A DNA stretch of 64,000 nucleotides, from contig OY755039.1 of NCBI GenBank assembly GCA_963576565.1, positions 74,914,771 to 74,978,770 of the forward strand, in the 5' to 3' direction. The position numbers were made by a program, and so were the translations under genes. This document shows positions 11,327 through 21,876 of the stretch, one piece after another (within the stretch, counting starts at the first letter, position 1; each line of letters opens with the position of its first letter). The notes below the pieces were generated by a model, which did not search any database, was not told the origin of the DNA, and saw only the letters and a program-made list of their open reading frames with translations. Origin of the DNA: Aspidapion aeneum. Lineage: Eukaryota > Arthropoda > Insecta > Coleoptera > Brentidae.

Positions 11327-12721
11327 TACGAGGATGGGATGAAAAGTTTCTGGCCTAATATAGAACGCACCACCATAGTGACTAAATAATAATTTATTTT
11401 TCTACATAGTCCCCTTTCAAGGTAATACATTTGGCCCAACGATGTTCAACTGATTTGGTGCCATCACTGAAGTCTGATTTATTCAACTCGTCAAAATAGG
11501 AGTTTGTAGCTGAAAATTTTTTTCCAGCAAGAAATTTTTTTAGGTTTGGGAACAAATAAAAATCTGGCTAGGTCTGGCGAATAAGGTGGATGGTTTAACA
11601 GTTCAAAGCCTAGTTGATGGATTTTAGCCATTACAAGAGCGGACTTGTGGCAAGGTGCATTGTCCTGATGAAACAAAATTTTCTTTTTTGCCAAACCAGG
11701 GTGTTCCTTTTTCGAGATAATCCATGAGGAGAATCCCTATAGCATCACAAAAGAACGTTGCCATGACCTTTCCAGCAGACGGTACTGCCTTTGCTTTCAT
11801 TCGAACTGGTTCGTCTTTTGCCGTCAATTGTTTTGACTGTTGCTTAGTTTCAGGGGTATAATGAGGAACCCATGTTTCATCAACCGTAATAAATCTACGC
11901 AAAAAGTCCCCTGAATCACGTTTAGACATTACCAAATTCTCCTCTGAAATGGATAGACGCACGAGCTTTTGAACTGGCGTAAGCAAACGCGGCACCCATC
12001 GGGCGGATAGCTTTCTCATACATAAAACTTCACATAAAATATGGTGAACTCGCTCTTTTGATATGCCCACAGCCTCAGCTACCTTTTTCAGTCTTAATCT
12101 GCGATCTTTTAGAATTAGTTTGTGAATGGTTTGCACCATTTCTTCAGAAGTTGCTGTTTTTGGCCAGAACGCGAAGCATCATCAGTGCTAGTACGACCAC
12201 GTTTAAAGTCCGATACCCAGGTTTTAACTGTGGTATAGGAAGGAGCAGATTCCCCTAGTGTAGCATCTAGTTCAGCTTTTATTTCCGTCGGCGATAACCC
12301 TTTGATATATGTTTGGCAGCATCAATTATTTAAAATTTCTCACAAATTCTACTTAATTTTTTAAAAAATTTCGCCTGCGGCACCATAAATCTCCTGTATA
12401 TATTAAATTTTACACCTCAGATCTATAAAAAACCGCTAATAAAAAAATATTCGATGTTTGCTGCCACTTTGGCCCCTCCTCCCTGGAAATTCTGGATCCG
12501 CCACTGGATATGAAAATATTTTATCACGACGTTTTTTTCCATCTTTTAAAATTGACACAGTGTATAAACTTTCAAAATAAGCAGGACACAAACTACTTGA
12601 CGCACTCACTTTAAACTTCGAGCGTATACTGACCACAAGCAAGGCTACACAACACGTTGGAATAGAAAAGCAAATCGAGCCTGGTATAGGCTAGGCCGGA
12701 AACTTTTCATTCCACCTCGTA
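11327..12721 (-). mobile_element. Mariner element with TA target duplication
   Basis: Both ends carry a matching inverted repeat (left GAAAAGTTTCTGGCC, right the complement of GAAAAGTTTCCGGCC). The outermost bases are TACGAGG at 11327 and CCTCGTA at 12721, with TA on each side. The 1.4 kb length and a D34D-type transposase between the ends identify a mariner. The sequence just inside the right end (about 12440-12700) does not look like the transposase and may be element UTR or a further insertion. Confidence 0.88.
11491..12386 (-). pseudogene. Mariner transposase, broken
   Basis: A likely start ATG is at 12386. The first helix-turn-helix region (GLSPTEIKAELDATLGE, TVKTWVSDFKRGRTS) is followed by a frameshift near 12150. 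The second helix-turn-helix region is in the 12139 frame (EAVGISKERVHHIL), then the linker (LSARWVPRLLT) and the first catalytic block FITVDETWVPHYTPETKQQS, where the usual GDE is VDE. After DYLEKG about 25 codons are missing and the frame changes; the second catalytic block reads LFHQDNAPCHKS and the last NHPPYSPDLA. The final catalytic Asp falls after another small deletion and frameshift. A live protein would bind the inverted repeats and cut and paste at TA. This copy cannot be active. Confidence 0.92.
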
Positions 12722-12985
12722 TATTCGCTTGTCAACAATCCTAACAGAAGCTTCAAGGACCAGAGTAAACAGTAATGAAGATAACGCCATTCACCTTCCT
12801 TCACTCCTGAAATTACACAAAATGGCTCTGAAAACTGGTTATTTATTCTGACTACAGCTCTGGAACCTTGACTAGAAACGTTGATAAGTTTAATGTATTT
12901 TGAGGGGATTCCCAAAGTAGCTAAATCCTGCATCATTCTCGCCCGATTTACGCTGCCGAAAGCCTTGAAACTTAGGCCGTTCTAA
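12722..12985 (-). pseudogene. RTE-like LINE reverse transcriptase fragment
   Basis: The minus strand reads FKAFGSVNRARMMQDLATLG, then PSKYIKLINV, QGSRAVVRIN and ISGVKEGE. These match the AFDSVNR and GVKQGD motifs of RTE-type RT. The frame then shifts to ALSSLLFTLVLEASVR and stops at the mariner end. The catalytic FADD block is absent. Its position directly across the mariner from the C-terminal half at 10715-11326 suggests one LINE split by the mariner, with additional internal loss. Confidence 0.7.
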
Positions 12986-13283
12986 AATTTTAGATGGCCT
13001 TTATTGATCCATGTCATCTTTGCGAAGTTTATCCGGCAAATGCATTTTTAGTGGTAGGTTCATGAAAAAGCAACACATATTTTTTTTGGATTTAGCTGTG
13101 GATTTAGTTTGACCGAGTTTGGGCGTCACAGGGTGGCAGTTAAAAATAAAACATGGGCGTTTCTGGGTATTTATTGTATGTTTTTGGAAAAATGTTGGCT
13201 ATTTCGGCTACTCTATTTTTTCGTTTTCAAATGATCACCCTGCATGTATAAAATAAAGAACGTATTCCTACTACTATGTCGGT
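12986..13283. other. No gene seen
   Basis: AT-rich spacer between two LINE fragments. Confidence 0.4.
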
Positions 13284-13868
13284 TTAGAACGTTTTTCTAC
13301 GTTGTCCGACGCCTATTCTCCACCTATCTTCTGTCAGATTTTTTTGACTCATTGATCTTTGGATTGACTGTTGCCATTCTAGTTTAGGACGCCCTCTTTT
13401 TCTGCGACCTATTGCTTGCCATTCTAGGACCTGCTTTGGTAATATTTCGTCGTTCATCCGTTGTACATAGCCGTACCATATCAGTTGCCTTTTAGTGATA
13501 TCATCCGTTATGCTTCCCTCGATTCCAATTCTTTCTTTTATGATCTCCTTTCTTATGTGATCTATTCTAGATATTCTCATTGATCTTCTTATTGCATCCA
13601 TTTCGACACTCCATTTTTGTTTTGTATTTTTCTGTTACGCGACAAGTCTCTATTCCAACAGCGTGCTTTTCACCATTGTTTTATATTTGTTAAATTTTAC
13701 ATTCTTTTTATCTCTCTGCTCCATAAAATACTGTTAGGACATCCAATAACCTTTTTTGCTTTTACTATTCTTTTTTCCAATTCTTTACAGTCTGTTCCTG
13801 TCTTATCAAATGTGACACCCAAGTATAAGTGTAAATTTCTGAAAAAATGCAAAAGTGTGTCCCTTTAA
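13284..13868 (-). pseudogene. LINE ORF2 C-terminus, second RTE-like family
   Basis: The 13601-13284 frame reads MDAIRRSMRISRIDHIRKE, then LIWYGYVQRM and GRRKRGRPKLEW, the standard C-terminal wording of RTE-type endonuclease/RT proteins (polypeptide after the palm, ending in a basic GRPK stretch). Upstream on the minus strand, TMVKSTLLE and GIETCRVTEKYKTKME are recoverable in other frames (about 13690-13615), so at least two frameshifts occur. The family is probably the same as the fragments at 16239-16760 and 41396-41650. Confidence 0.72.
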
Positions 13869-14213
13869 TACTAATATTTACTATCGCCCGTAGTATAACA
13901 TTATTGCTATGAGTAATACAAATCGATCAACTCTAACCTCCTGCCTATACGACCCGAAGAAAAACTTTAAATTAGCTCCTTTGTGCTAAAAGTTACACGG
14001 CCAAAGAAAATTTAAAACTAAGCTATTTGGCCTGTCCCAGTACATGTAAGTATTTTATTAGCAGCAATTATTACTACTTATTTTATTCCTGGTTAATTAT
14101 ATTTATTTTTTTGTTTATATTAATGTTTGTATTACACAAAAACAAAATCGTAATTTGTTTAAAAATAGTTAAGTATATTGCAATTTTCCTTGAAAGTTTG
14201 TCCTCAATATTTT
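13869..14213. other. No gene seen
   Basis: AT-rich; only chance short frames. Confidence 0.4.
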
Positions 14214-14919
14214 TCACATTCCCCTGTATACGGCTTTAATGAGAAATTACTAATCGACGTAGGCGTGGAGAACAACAAATGAGATTCGAGATGGTGGTTA
14301 TCTGTCACTACTTTGTCATTTTATTATTAAAACGTACAAATCTTTTCAAAGTTTTTTTAAGGCCACTTATTAGTTTATCGAATTGACGGCGTATTTAAAT
14401 TTTTCACATTCCCCTATAAGTATGCGGTAAGTGTTTCAATTTATTTTATTTTCATTTATATTAGCTAATGTAGGTAGGGAGGAACAAAACTGATAGGTGT
14501 TCCACTTACTGCAAATGAAAATCAAGATATTATTTTAATTACTTTAAATAAATCACATTCCCCTGATTCACATTCCCCTGGAGACAAATTATTATATAAT
14601 TATGAAGTGCTCATTTTCAGTAATTAGAGATTGCTTAGGATAGTTATGGTACTGTCACGCTGATAATTTAAGGGTTAAAATATTTTAGCATATTTCAAGC
14701 GATAACGTTTGTGTTTATCGCATTTTTTGTGGGTTTCCACATTTCTAGCTATAACATAGTTTTACTTACATTTTATACTTTTCTTTCTAAAATTTCTATT
14801 AATAGGATAGAAAATAACTTTTTCAAAGTTTTCACCTTGTAAAACTAAAATATTTAAGTGTGTTGAAGAGAGTATTTTAGAGGAAGATAGATAGATGTAA
14901 TTAATATTTAGATTAACTA

Positions 14920-15060
14920 TGCTATAGCTGCCAACTCGCGGCTTTGCTCGTTGAAAAAATATTGTAAGTTGACACCTGTCATTTTAATAGGTTCAGCTGT
15001 TTTTGCATGATTGAAGAACATACACACATAAATAGATAAATAAACTTTCGCATTTTTCTA
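14920..15060. repeat. Possible degenerate retroelement 3' tail
   Basis: Contains CCAACTCGCGGCTTTGCTCG and, 100 bp on, an ACATACACACATAAATAGATAAATAAACTTTCGCATTT-like stretch (wording seen at 15015-15055). A GGCTTTGC motif followed by CATACAnACAnA...AACTTTCGCAT is, as I recall, a common 3' pattern of some insect non-LTR/SINE sequences. Weak evidence. Confidence 0.35.
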
Positions 15061-15299
15061 ATTTTTAGCTTAATACAGGGTGATGCGTTTGCCTTTGCAA
15101 CATAGAGAGAAGAAATATTATATTGTAACCCTGTATGAAGGTACTGCTGTAAATATTATGTGCCGGTCAAACCAGAAAAAATTTCAGCCCACTGAGTCTG
15201 ATGTGTTTAAGAGTGTAAAAATAAATGCATAAAAATGAAATAATTTTTATTATTTAACTATTTGACAAAAAACCGGTGTAAAAAAGATTAGGTAAAATT

Positions 15300-15584
15300 A
15301 AAGTAAATGTTCAAATAACTCCTCATTTTCGGCCAAACAGTACTTATCTCAATCTTTCATACAACTCTTACAATACAATTTGCAAGTACCTCTGGAGAAA
15401 TCGCTTCGCAAGCAATAGGGATGGCATTCTTTAGTTCTTCTAAAATTATAGAAATCTGTTTCCGACGCTCCCAGTTTCTTCGAACTTGTGAACAATCCGC
15501 ATGCATGACTTGATGTATATGGAATTGGTCTGGGAACGCAGCAGCAAAGTGGTCGGCAATTATTCTGTAGCTATTATTGCCCAT
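15300..15584 (-). pseudogene. C-terminal piece of a DDE (IS630/Tc1-like) transposase
   Basis: The frame reads WERRKQISIILEELKNAIP, then CEAISPEVLANCIVR, and in the next frame KYCLAENEELFEHLL-stop (about 15345-15304). A run of 'helix, isp..la.ci.r...Cl...G..FEHL-stop' closes many insect IS630/Tc1-group transposases. The catalytic core is absent. A TACAGGGTGATGCG at 15074 may be the nearby element end, but no partner was found. Confidence 0.5.
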
Positions 15585-15783
15585 ATAATACCATTATTTT
15601 CTCTTGTTCAAAATATAAATTCATTTTAATAAGTATCTGTCTCAAACTGACTAAGAAGAAAATATCATTGACAAATTTTGGCATAATTTTGACTTTTGAA
15701 TTTTTTTATACTTTCAGTTCAGATTTTTTTATACTTTCTTTCAGAATATGGCTAAGACCTTATAATTAGTGACCTTAATACTT

Positions 15784-15787
<4 letters not shown>

Positions 15788-15825
<38 letters not shown>
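15788..15825. repeat. (AT)n microsatellite
   Basis: About 19 perfect AT units. Confidence 0.95.
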
Positions 15826-15827
<2 letters not shown>

Positions 15828-16238
15828 CTGATTTATGTATGCCTATTTAAATCTGTTTTACCTCGAGCCAAATATTTTTTAAAAACTCGGCTGTCATCAT
15901 TCGCCGTAGGTATGTATTAACAATCTGTATGTACTTATAAAATAAAAGGAACCAGCTTATATCAAATAAATTCACCAAAGTCCTAAACAAGCATAAATAG
16001 AGAATAAATAAATTCTAAATTAAAGAAGCAGCCACTAATTTCACATTCCCCTGCTGCATTTCACATTCCCCTGGAGATCAAGTTTTATTTTATTTATTTT
16101 TTTATTCCCTGGCTGAGATACCGCGCTGCTCATGTCGGTGTATTAATAAGTGGCCTAAGTGCATTTACAAAAAAATATATATCTTAAAAAAATGGATAAA
16201 ATTCAAACCAAAATTTGTGGCTCCATATATACACTTTT

Positions 16239-16760
16239 TCAGAAATTCACCCATACATACTCATTGCATGGAGATATTGTTTGTTCATTTTCTAGTACTA
16301 ACTCACTGGATTCGTTTCCAATACATACGTACTGTGTCTTGTCCACGTTCACTGTTAATCCCCACTTTTGGTATTCTTCTGTTAACTTTCTCATCATATA
16401 CTCCATGTCTTCTTTATCATTAGCCACAATTACTTGGTCGTCAGCAAACTGTAGTGTGTATATGGTAAATCGGTCGTTAAGTTGAATTCCCATGTCGTGC
16501 ACTGTACGTTTCCAGTTTTTTAGAGCTACTGCGATATATATTTTAAAAATAGTTGGAGAGATACAAAATCCCTGTCTTAAGCCTTTTGTTACCAGGATTT
16601 CTTTTGAAAGTCGATTTCCAATTTTAATTTTAGATTTTGACCCTTTTTGTGGTTCTTTTATCGCTTTTATGTATGTATGATTGATATTAGTTTGCTCTAA
16701 CACTGTCCATAATTTTTCTACTGGAACGGTATCATATGCTTTTTGTAGGTTCACAAAGGT
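16239..16760 (-). pseudogene. RTE-like LINE reverse transcriptase core
   Basis: The 171-residue frame reads NLQKAYDTVPVEKLW near its start, LVTKGLRQGFCISPTIFKIY in the middle and LQFADDQVIVANDKEDME with the catalytic ADD near residue 105, then GLTVNVDKTQYVCIG. This covers RT blocks from the first catalytic Asp to the thumb. It begins and ends without flanking RT sequence, so it is a truncated copy. The usual GLRQGC is GLRQGF. Same family as 13284-13868 and 41396-41650. Confidence 0.85.
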
Positions 16761-18297
16761 AACATGAGTCCACGGATATTAGAACAATAACGGATTGGAT
16801 TTGACCAAAGTAAAGCCGGCAAATCCAAAATGGCCGCGACCAAACCTAAAAAACCCAATAAACGAAAGACGAAATGTCAAATGCTTGTCAACGGCTGTTT
16901 TTGTTTATTTAAAAAAAAATTTTTTAACAGTTTTTGCGAGTTTTCCTAATCGAATTTGGATACATTGGAGAAATATCAATTCAGTATTGTACCTATCGAG
17001 TTATATTAAAAGCCTGTAAGTATTGTTTTAAAGATGGACAGGTAGCTTTATTGGTGTTTATCCTGCAACTTGGTTCAATGTTGGAAGGTCATACATAGAG
17101 CATTTTATTAGTTTATGCTGCCAACAAGTTTTACTTTTTCGTAGATGACTGCAGATAGCTTGATGATCTTGCAGAATGATCTGTTTGGTACCAAGCTTAA
17201 GGCATTCAACTATATCCACCATGATGACAATGATACCATATATGTAGGAATATTATGTATATGAATGATACCTACAAGCTGGAGTGGCATGTATTAAAGT
17301 AACATGGGTGGTCCTTTCTGTCATACAATTAGTAGGTAGGTAGGTAATGAGTAAAAGAAAGATAAAAATTTTCAATTCACTATATAAGTGAAATAATAAT
17401 AATAAGTGAAGTTTATATCATATATACCTACCTAAAATTGGCAAAATTTGTCTTAGTTTTGAATCATGTTGACCAATTTGTAGATATATTTTAATAGTTA
17501 CATTTACATTAAATTAGAAATATTAACGCTTTTAAAATCTTTTACATCAACTTGTTTTAAAATATAGGTATAATACCCAGGATTATTTTCATTGAATTTT
17601 TAGCATGGTTTAAAGGTTTACCAAACAAAATAAGGAAGAAAGATGACAAACAGAAGAAAGGTTGGTGTATGTTTATGTTGCCATTTAGGTAAGTTTTTTA
17701 CAACTTTAAAATCTCTTACTTAATCTAACATTATAATTGGGCACTATGTATAAATAAATCTTTATTAGCTATTATCTGCCTCCTAATGCATTTTCAAGTG
17801 AAAACCCACACACCCCTCTTTGAGTGTTACATAATTTAAGAATGGTCCCTTAGTCAAAGCTCTCACTATTATTTACATAACCACCCTAAGGTCCCTACAG
17901 ACAGACATGGGTGAATTAAGACATGAATGTGCATGCATGAAGACATAACCAAAAATGTGAATGTGTATGCGAAACAATGTTACATTTCTAAATATGCACG
18001 AAGTGGAATGTGCTGATAAATTTTGAAATGTCATTTTATTTCTGTGTTTAGGGTCTGTTCTTAAATTATCTAAAGCCCTAGAGGGGGGGGGGTTGGCCTT
18101 GCATTACACTCAATGTGTTTCTAATGTGTTTTTTCTTGAAAATGCATTACGAGGGGGGCTCAAAAATCCTGAATTTATGTGTTACATAATTTCGTATGTA
18201 CATTAATGTCTTAATTTATTTAAGTCCATCTAGGAGCCTCTAGAATCCTGGTGTAGAAAAACAAATATTAATTAAATAGCTGTTGAAATATTAAAAA
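16761..18297. other. No gene seen; AT-rich
   Basis: No protein-like frame. A G run (GGGGGGGGG near 18086) and GTGTTACATAATTT blocks near 17824 and 18180 are shared within the stretch, hinting at old duplicated sequence. Confidence 0.4.
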
Positions 18298-19125
18298 TTT
18301 TTTTTTTTTAGTATAATTTTAAGCTTTGCTAAACACCAAAAGCAATGCAGGCCTGCAAATGCTTAGGGACCTTATATTAGACAGAAAATGATAACTGTCA
18401 CAATAGGTGACAATTGAATATACCGATTGGTAGGTTAAAAAGAGGTCTGTCCAAATTATTCTGCAAGACTTTACAAAATGAGTCTTGAAGTCAGATAATG
18501 ACTTTGTGTCTTTAAGTACACCTTCTTATCCAAATTATTTTGTTAAAAAAGGGGTTATAAATTACATAAACATAAATTGGGAGAGGAAGTGTATCATGGG
18601 TGTGTTAGATTTGATTGAACCACAGATTGAACTTAAGTTTCTGCTGGGAATAATATCCTAGCAAAGTGAGATTTGTGAAGTTATCTCATTTTTACATATC
18701 CAGTTATGAATTTGTTAGCTTTCGATTGTTAAAACAATGATGCACTAGTGAAAAATTTACAAAAATTGTTTTTTTAGCATAATTTTAAGCTTTGCCAAAT
18801 ACCATCAAAAGCCACACAGGCCAGCAAATACTTACACAGAAAATGAACAAAAGGTGACAATTAAAGAAGTTGGTAGGTTAAAAATAGGTAACTGTCCAAA
18901 TTATTTTGCAAAACTATAAAAAATAAGTCAAAGACAAATAGTGACTTTTTGAATAATTGATTTGTTTTTTTTAGCATAATTTTTAAGCCTTGCAAAATAC
19001 CTATCAAAACAAATGCAGGCCTGCAGCAAATACTTAGGTACAGACCTTATGAGAAAATGATAACTGGACAAAATATGTGACAATTAAAGATATAGGTAGG
19101 TTAAAAAGAGGTCATGTGTATTTTG
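18298..19125 (+). repeat. Three diverged copies of a ~160-200 bp repeat
   Basis: Copies start at about 18298, 18770 and 18965. Each opens with TTTTTTTAGCATAATTTTAAGC-like wording, then CAGGCCTGCAAATACTTAG, AGAAAATGATAACTG, GTGACAATTAAAG and TAGGTAGGTTAAAAAGAGGT. The first two continue with GTCCAAATTATTTTGCAA. Spacing is irregular, so this is a local dispersed duplication rather than a clean satellite. Confidence 0.8.
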
Positions 19126-20661
19126 TTGTGTTGTGTAACAAAAACAGAATTTTTACCTTTCTATCCTGCAAAGCACTGCTTAGGTCTGATTTATAGTTTG
19201 ACTTTTATTTTTGCCCTTGGTATGTATTTCCCTCCTTTTCAAAATGAAAGACAGCAAAGAACTTTAGTATTTCTTTCTGATTTAAAAAAATAGTTTATGG
19301 TTTTATAGTCTTGTAGGTAATAAGCTAGGAAGGTGCCAGACCTGTCACATTTAGTTTTTTAGACAACAAATGTATCAATGCAATTTTTTTCGCTAGTGTT
19401 ACATATTTTTAGGGGGTTCCTCTGAAATGTGTTTTGTGGTTTTAATGGGTAAGGTTAGGTTTAGGTTCTTGTTTTTTCCTCAATAGTGTTGCAAAAGTTA
19501 TGCATATGGGGTAAAGCTGAGAAAAAAAATAGGTTTTAGAAACAATCTATTTCTAGTATTATTCCTTTTGACAAAATCCTTCCTAGCCTGCACAGCAATG
19601 TTTAGAAATTTGTGTTATAACCAAAAACTTTGTAGGAGTTCACTTGGAGTGTGCTAATGGACTAGGCATAGAACATTTCTAAAAACTCAACTGTATTTAT
19701 TGCATGATGATACAGAATTATTCATTTTTAGGAAAATGTGCAAATTTTCTTCGGTCAGTAGCTGGGATGTAAGATTCACCTAATCAGTTTCATTATCAAG
19801 GTTTTGGTAGTGATGAATGTGAAAAAAGGCAAGAATTACAAAGATTAATAGTTTATATTAAAAAAAAATAATAAACACATATACAAAACTTTTTTATAAT
19901 TAATTTAAAACATATATTTTTTTAAAGAGGCCTTAAGCAGCCAATTTTGAAATTTTAACCATAAAAAAATACTGACGGCATAAAAGGCAATTAGATCATT
20001 TTTCTAAGGTACACTGAAAAAAAACTGTTTTCAAATCAACCATAAAAAATTGGTTACTTCCATACTAACGATAAACAGATATTTTCTTAATATAGTGTAG
20101 TTTTACTTAATAAAATTCATAACTAGACTAAAATAGTGCGCTTCCTAATTTAAAAAAAAACTAGTTCTTTGCTTTTTAACTAAAATTGTATTATATATTG
20201 AACACCTTTTTCATTGTTTCGCTAGCTAATGTAAATTTTAGTACCCAATCAAATTTCAATATATTACTGGATTTTATTTTCCCAGCAAATATCTTTGCAT
20301 CTATCAGCTTTTGTTTGTCCATTTTTTTTATAGTTAAAGCTGTACTTCAACTATTAGGGTCACATAATTTTTTACTTTTTGGAGTTTTGAAAGCTGTAGA
20401 AAAAACAAGAATAAAGGTCTAAAATTCGCTTTACTGATATGTCTCCAACTGGTGCGTGAATCATTTCTTTTGCTCTATTTCGTTTCTTTTATGTTTAAGA
20501 GATGTCGGTGATTGGGTGGTTATAATGAGTCACAATTTAGTACATTTTTAATCACTAGTGCAATGGCGGACACAAGGGAGAATGTTATCTAGGAGCAAGA
20601 GGGAGACCAACACGTTGGTACATTTGGCGATTTTAACTCTAAAAATATATAAACTGAAACA
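19126..20661. other. No gene seen
   Basis: AT-rich; short frames only, none protein-like. Confidence 0.4.
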
Positions 20662-20812
20662 TTTTTTTTTGGAATACATATATTTTTAGCTTCTGCAATA
20701 AAAATTAAAATCGCGTATGTAGCCCTTTTGAAGAAATAAATTAATGTTCGGTTTGCCTTATTAATGTTCTTACAGTATGTTCTGGTTAAAATATCAATTC
20801 AATACATACATT
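20662..20812 (+). repeat. Outer arm of a 3.2 kb nested palindrome (left)
   Basis: The block with AAAATCGCGTATGTAGCCCTTTTGAAGAAATAA and CTTATTAATGTTCTTACAGTATGTTCTGG wording (20710-20787) returns inverted at 23672-23830 (for example CCAGAAGATACTCCAAGAAC). It encloses two further foldbacks. Confidence 0.75.
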
Positions 20813-20861
20813 ATACATATATTTAAAAAAAGATAACCTAAAGTTTTAACAAATTTATATT

Positions 20862-21842
20862 AATTAAACATAACCTTTATTTTGAAGTTAATCTAATTAT
20901 AACAAAAATTCAAAACTAAAAGAAAAATATTTATAATTCTGGTGGTACTAAACAAAATATTCTTGTGACAATAAAATATAGATTACTAAAAAGCTATATA
21001 TGTTGTGCCTTGTATGAATAAGCGCAGCGTATTAGTTTTTTCTTACAATGATCATAATTGTTCTTATTTGACTTAAACGTTTTCTCAAACATACCTAATG
21101 AATGATGGATCTGCTCCGAGGCCTATTCGGAAAAAAATCGTAATTGTCTTTGATACTGCTCTATAAATTCTGGTACGTGATATACTAGAGCATGAATTTT
21201 TGGTGTAGGAGGAATTTGACCTTGTGAAACGCAGAAAAAAGAGCCACATATTTGTTTCCTGTAAGAAAATAATCATAATTATAGCTTGAACGGTTTTATT
21301 TTTTCGAAATTTACCTTATTGTTTGAAGTTTTTATTTAAACAACTTTCAAGCGGTATGGTAAAAGATGAAAAAACGAAACAAGGAATATTTATAATTATT
21401 TTCTTACAGGAATCAAACATGTGGCTGTTTTTTTGCGATTTACAAGGTGGTTAGCAGTTGTTTTGGATGAGTTTTAGATGCAAACTACAAAATATTCATT
21501 AAGCACTACAGTTCAATATAGAGCTGGACAAAGTCAAAATTCTTCCTACAGCGAAAATGCATGCTCTAGTATATCACGTACCAGAATTTATAGAGCAGTA
21601 TCAAACAGCAATAGGATTTTTTAGCAGATCCATCATTCATTCGATATGTTTGAAAAAAACGTTTGAAAATTCGCTGAGTTTGTTCATACAATACACAACA
21701 TATATACTCCTTTTTAGTAACCTATATTTTATTTTCACAAGGATATTTTATTTAACAGCACCAGAATGGACATTTTTCTTTTAGTTTTGCATTTTTGGTA
21801 TAATTTGATTGATTTCAAAATAAAGGTTATGTTTAACTAATA
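20862..21842. repeat. Foldback with two ~430 bp arms holding a protein remnant
   Basis: Left arm 20862-21285 and right arm 21400-21842 are inverted copies; shared wording includes TAACCTTTATTTTGAA at the outer edges and TATATCACGTACCAGAATTTATAGAGCAGTA inside (21167-21197 and 21568-21600). Both arms read outward as a peptide: KIHALVYHVPEFIEQYQ, then FFSE-stop-ASEQIHH and FEKTFKS in the left arm (minus strand), and the same with different damage in the right arm (plus strand). The pattern H-V-EFIE...FSEQA.E..H..FE resembles the end of transposase-linked insect proteins I cannot name more exactly. Confidence 0.75.
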
Positions 21843-21876
21843 ATATTTTTTAATTTTCATCTTATCTTGTATAATA

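Larger units (their letters stand above)
14214..16080. repeat. Six copies of TTCACATTCCCCTG-type motif
   Basis: CACATTCCCCT occurs near 14216, 14406, 14553, 14569, 16042 and 16063, twice as close pairs (14553/14569 and 16042/16063). GGCCACTTATTA at about 14362 is inverted at about 16145 (TAATAAGTGGCC). The arrangement looks like the two sides of an inserted element between LINE segments (16.2 kb and 13.9 kb), but I could not fix its ends. Confidence 0.55.

Noticed and set aside
20186..20422. 78-codon frame with hydrophobic stretches
   Set aside because: Phe/Ile/Leu-rich text is expected from T-rich DNA; no homology or neighbour supports it.
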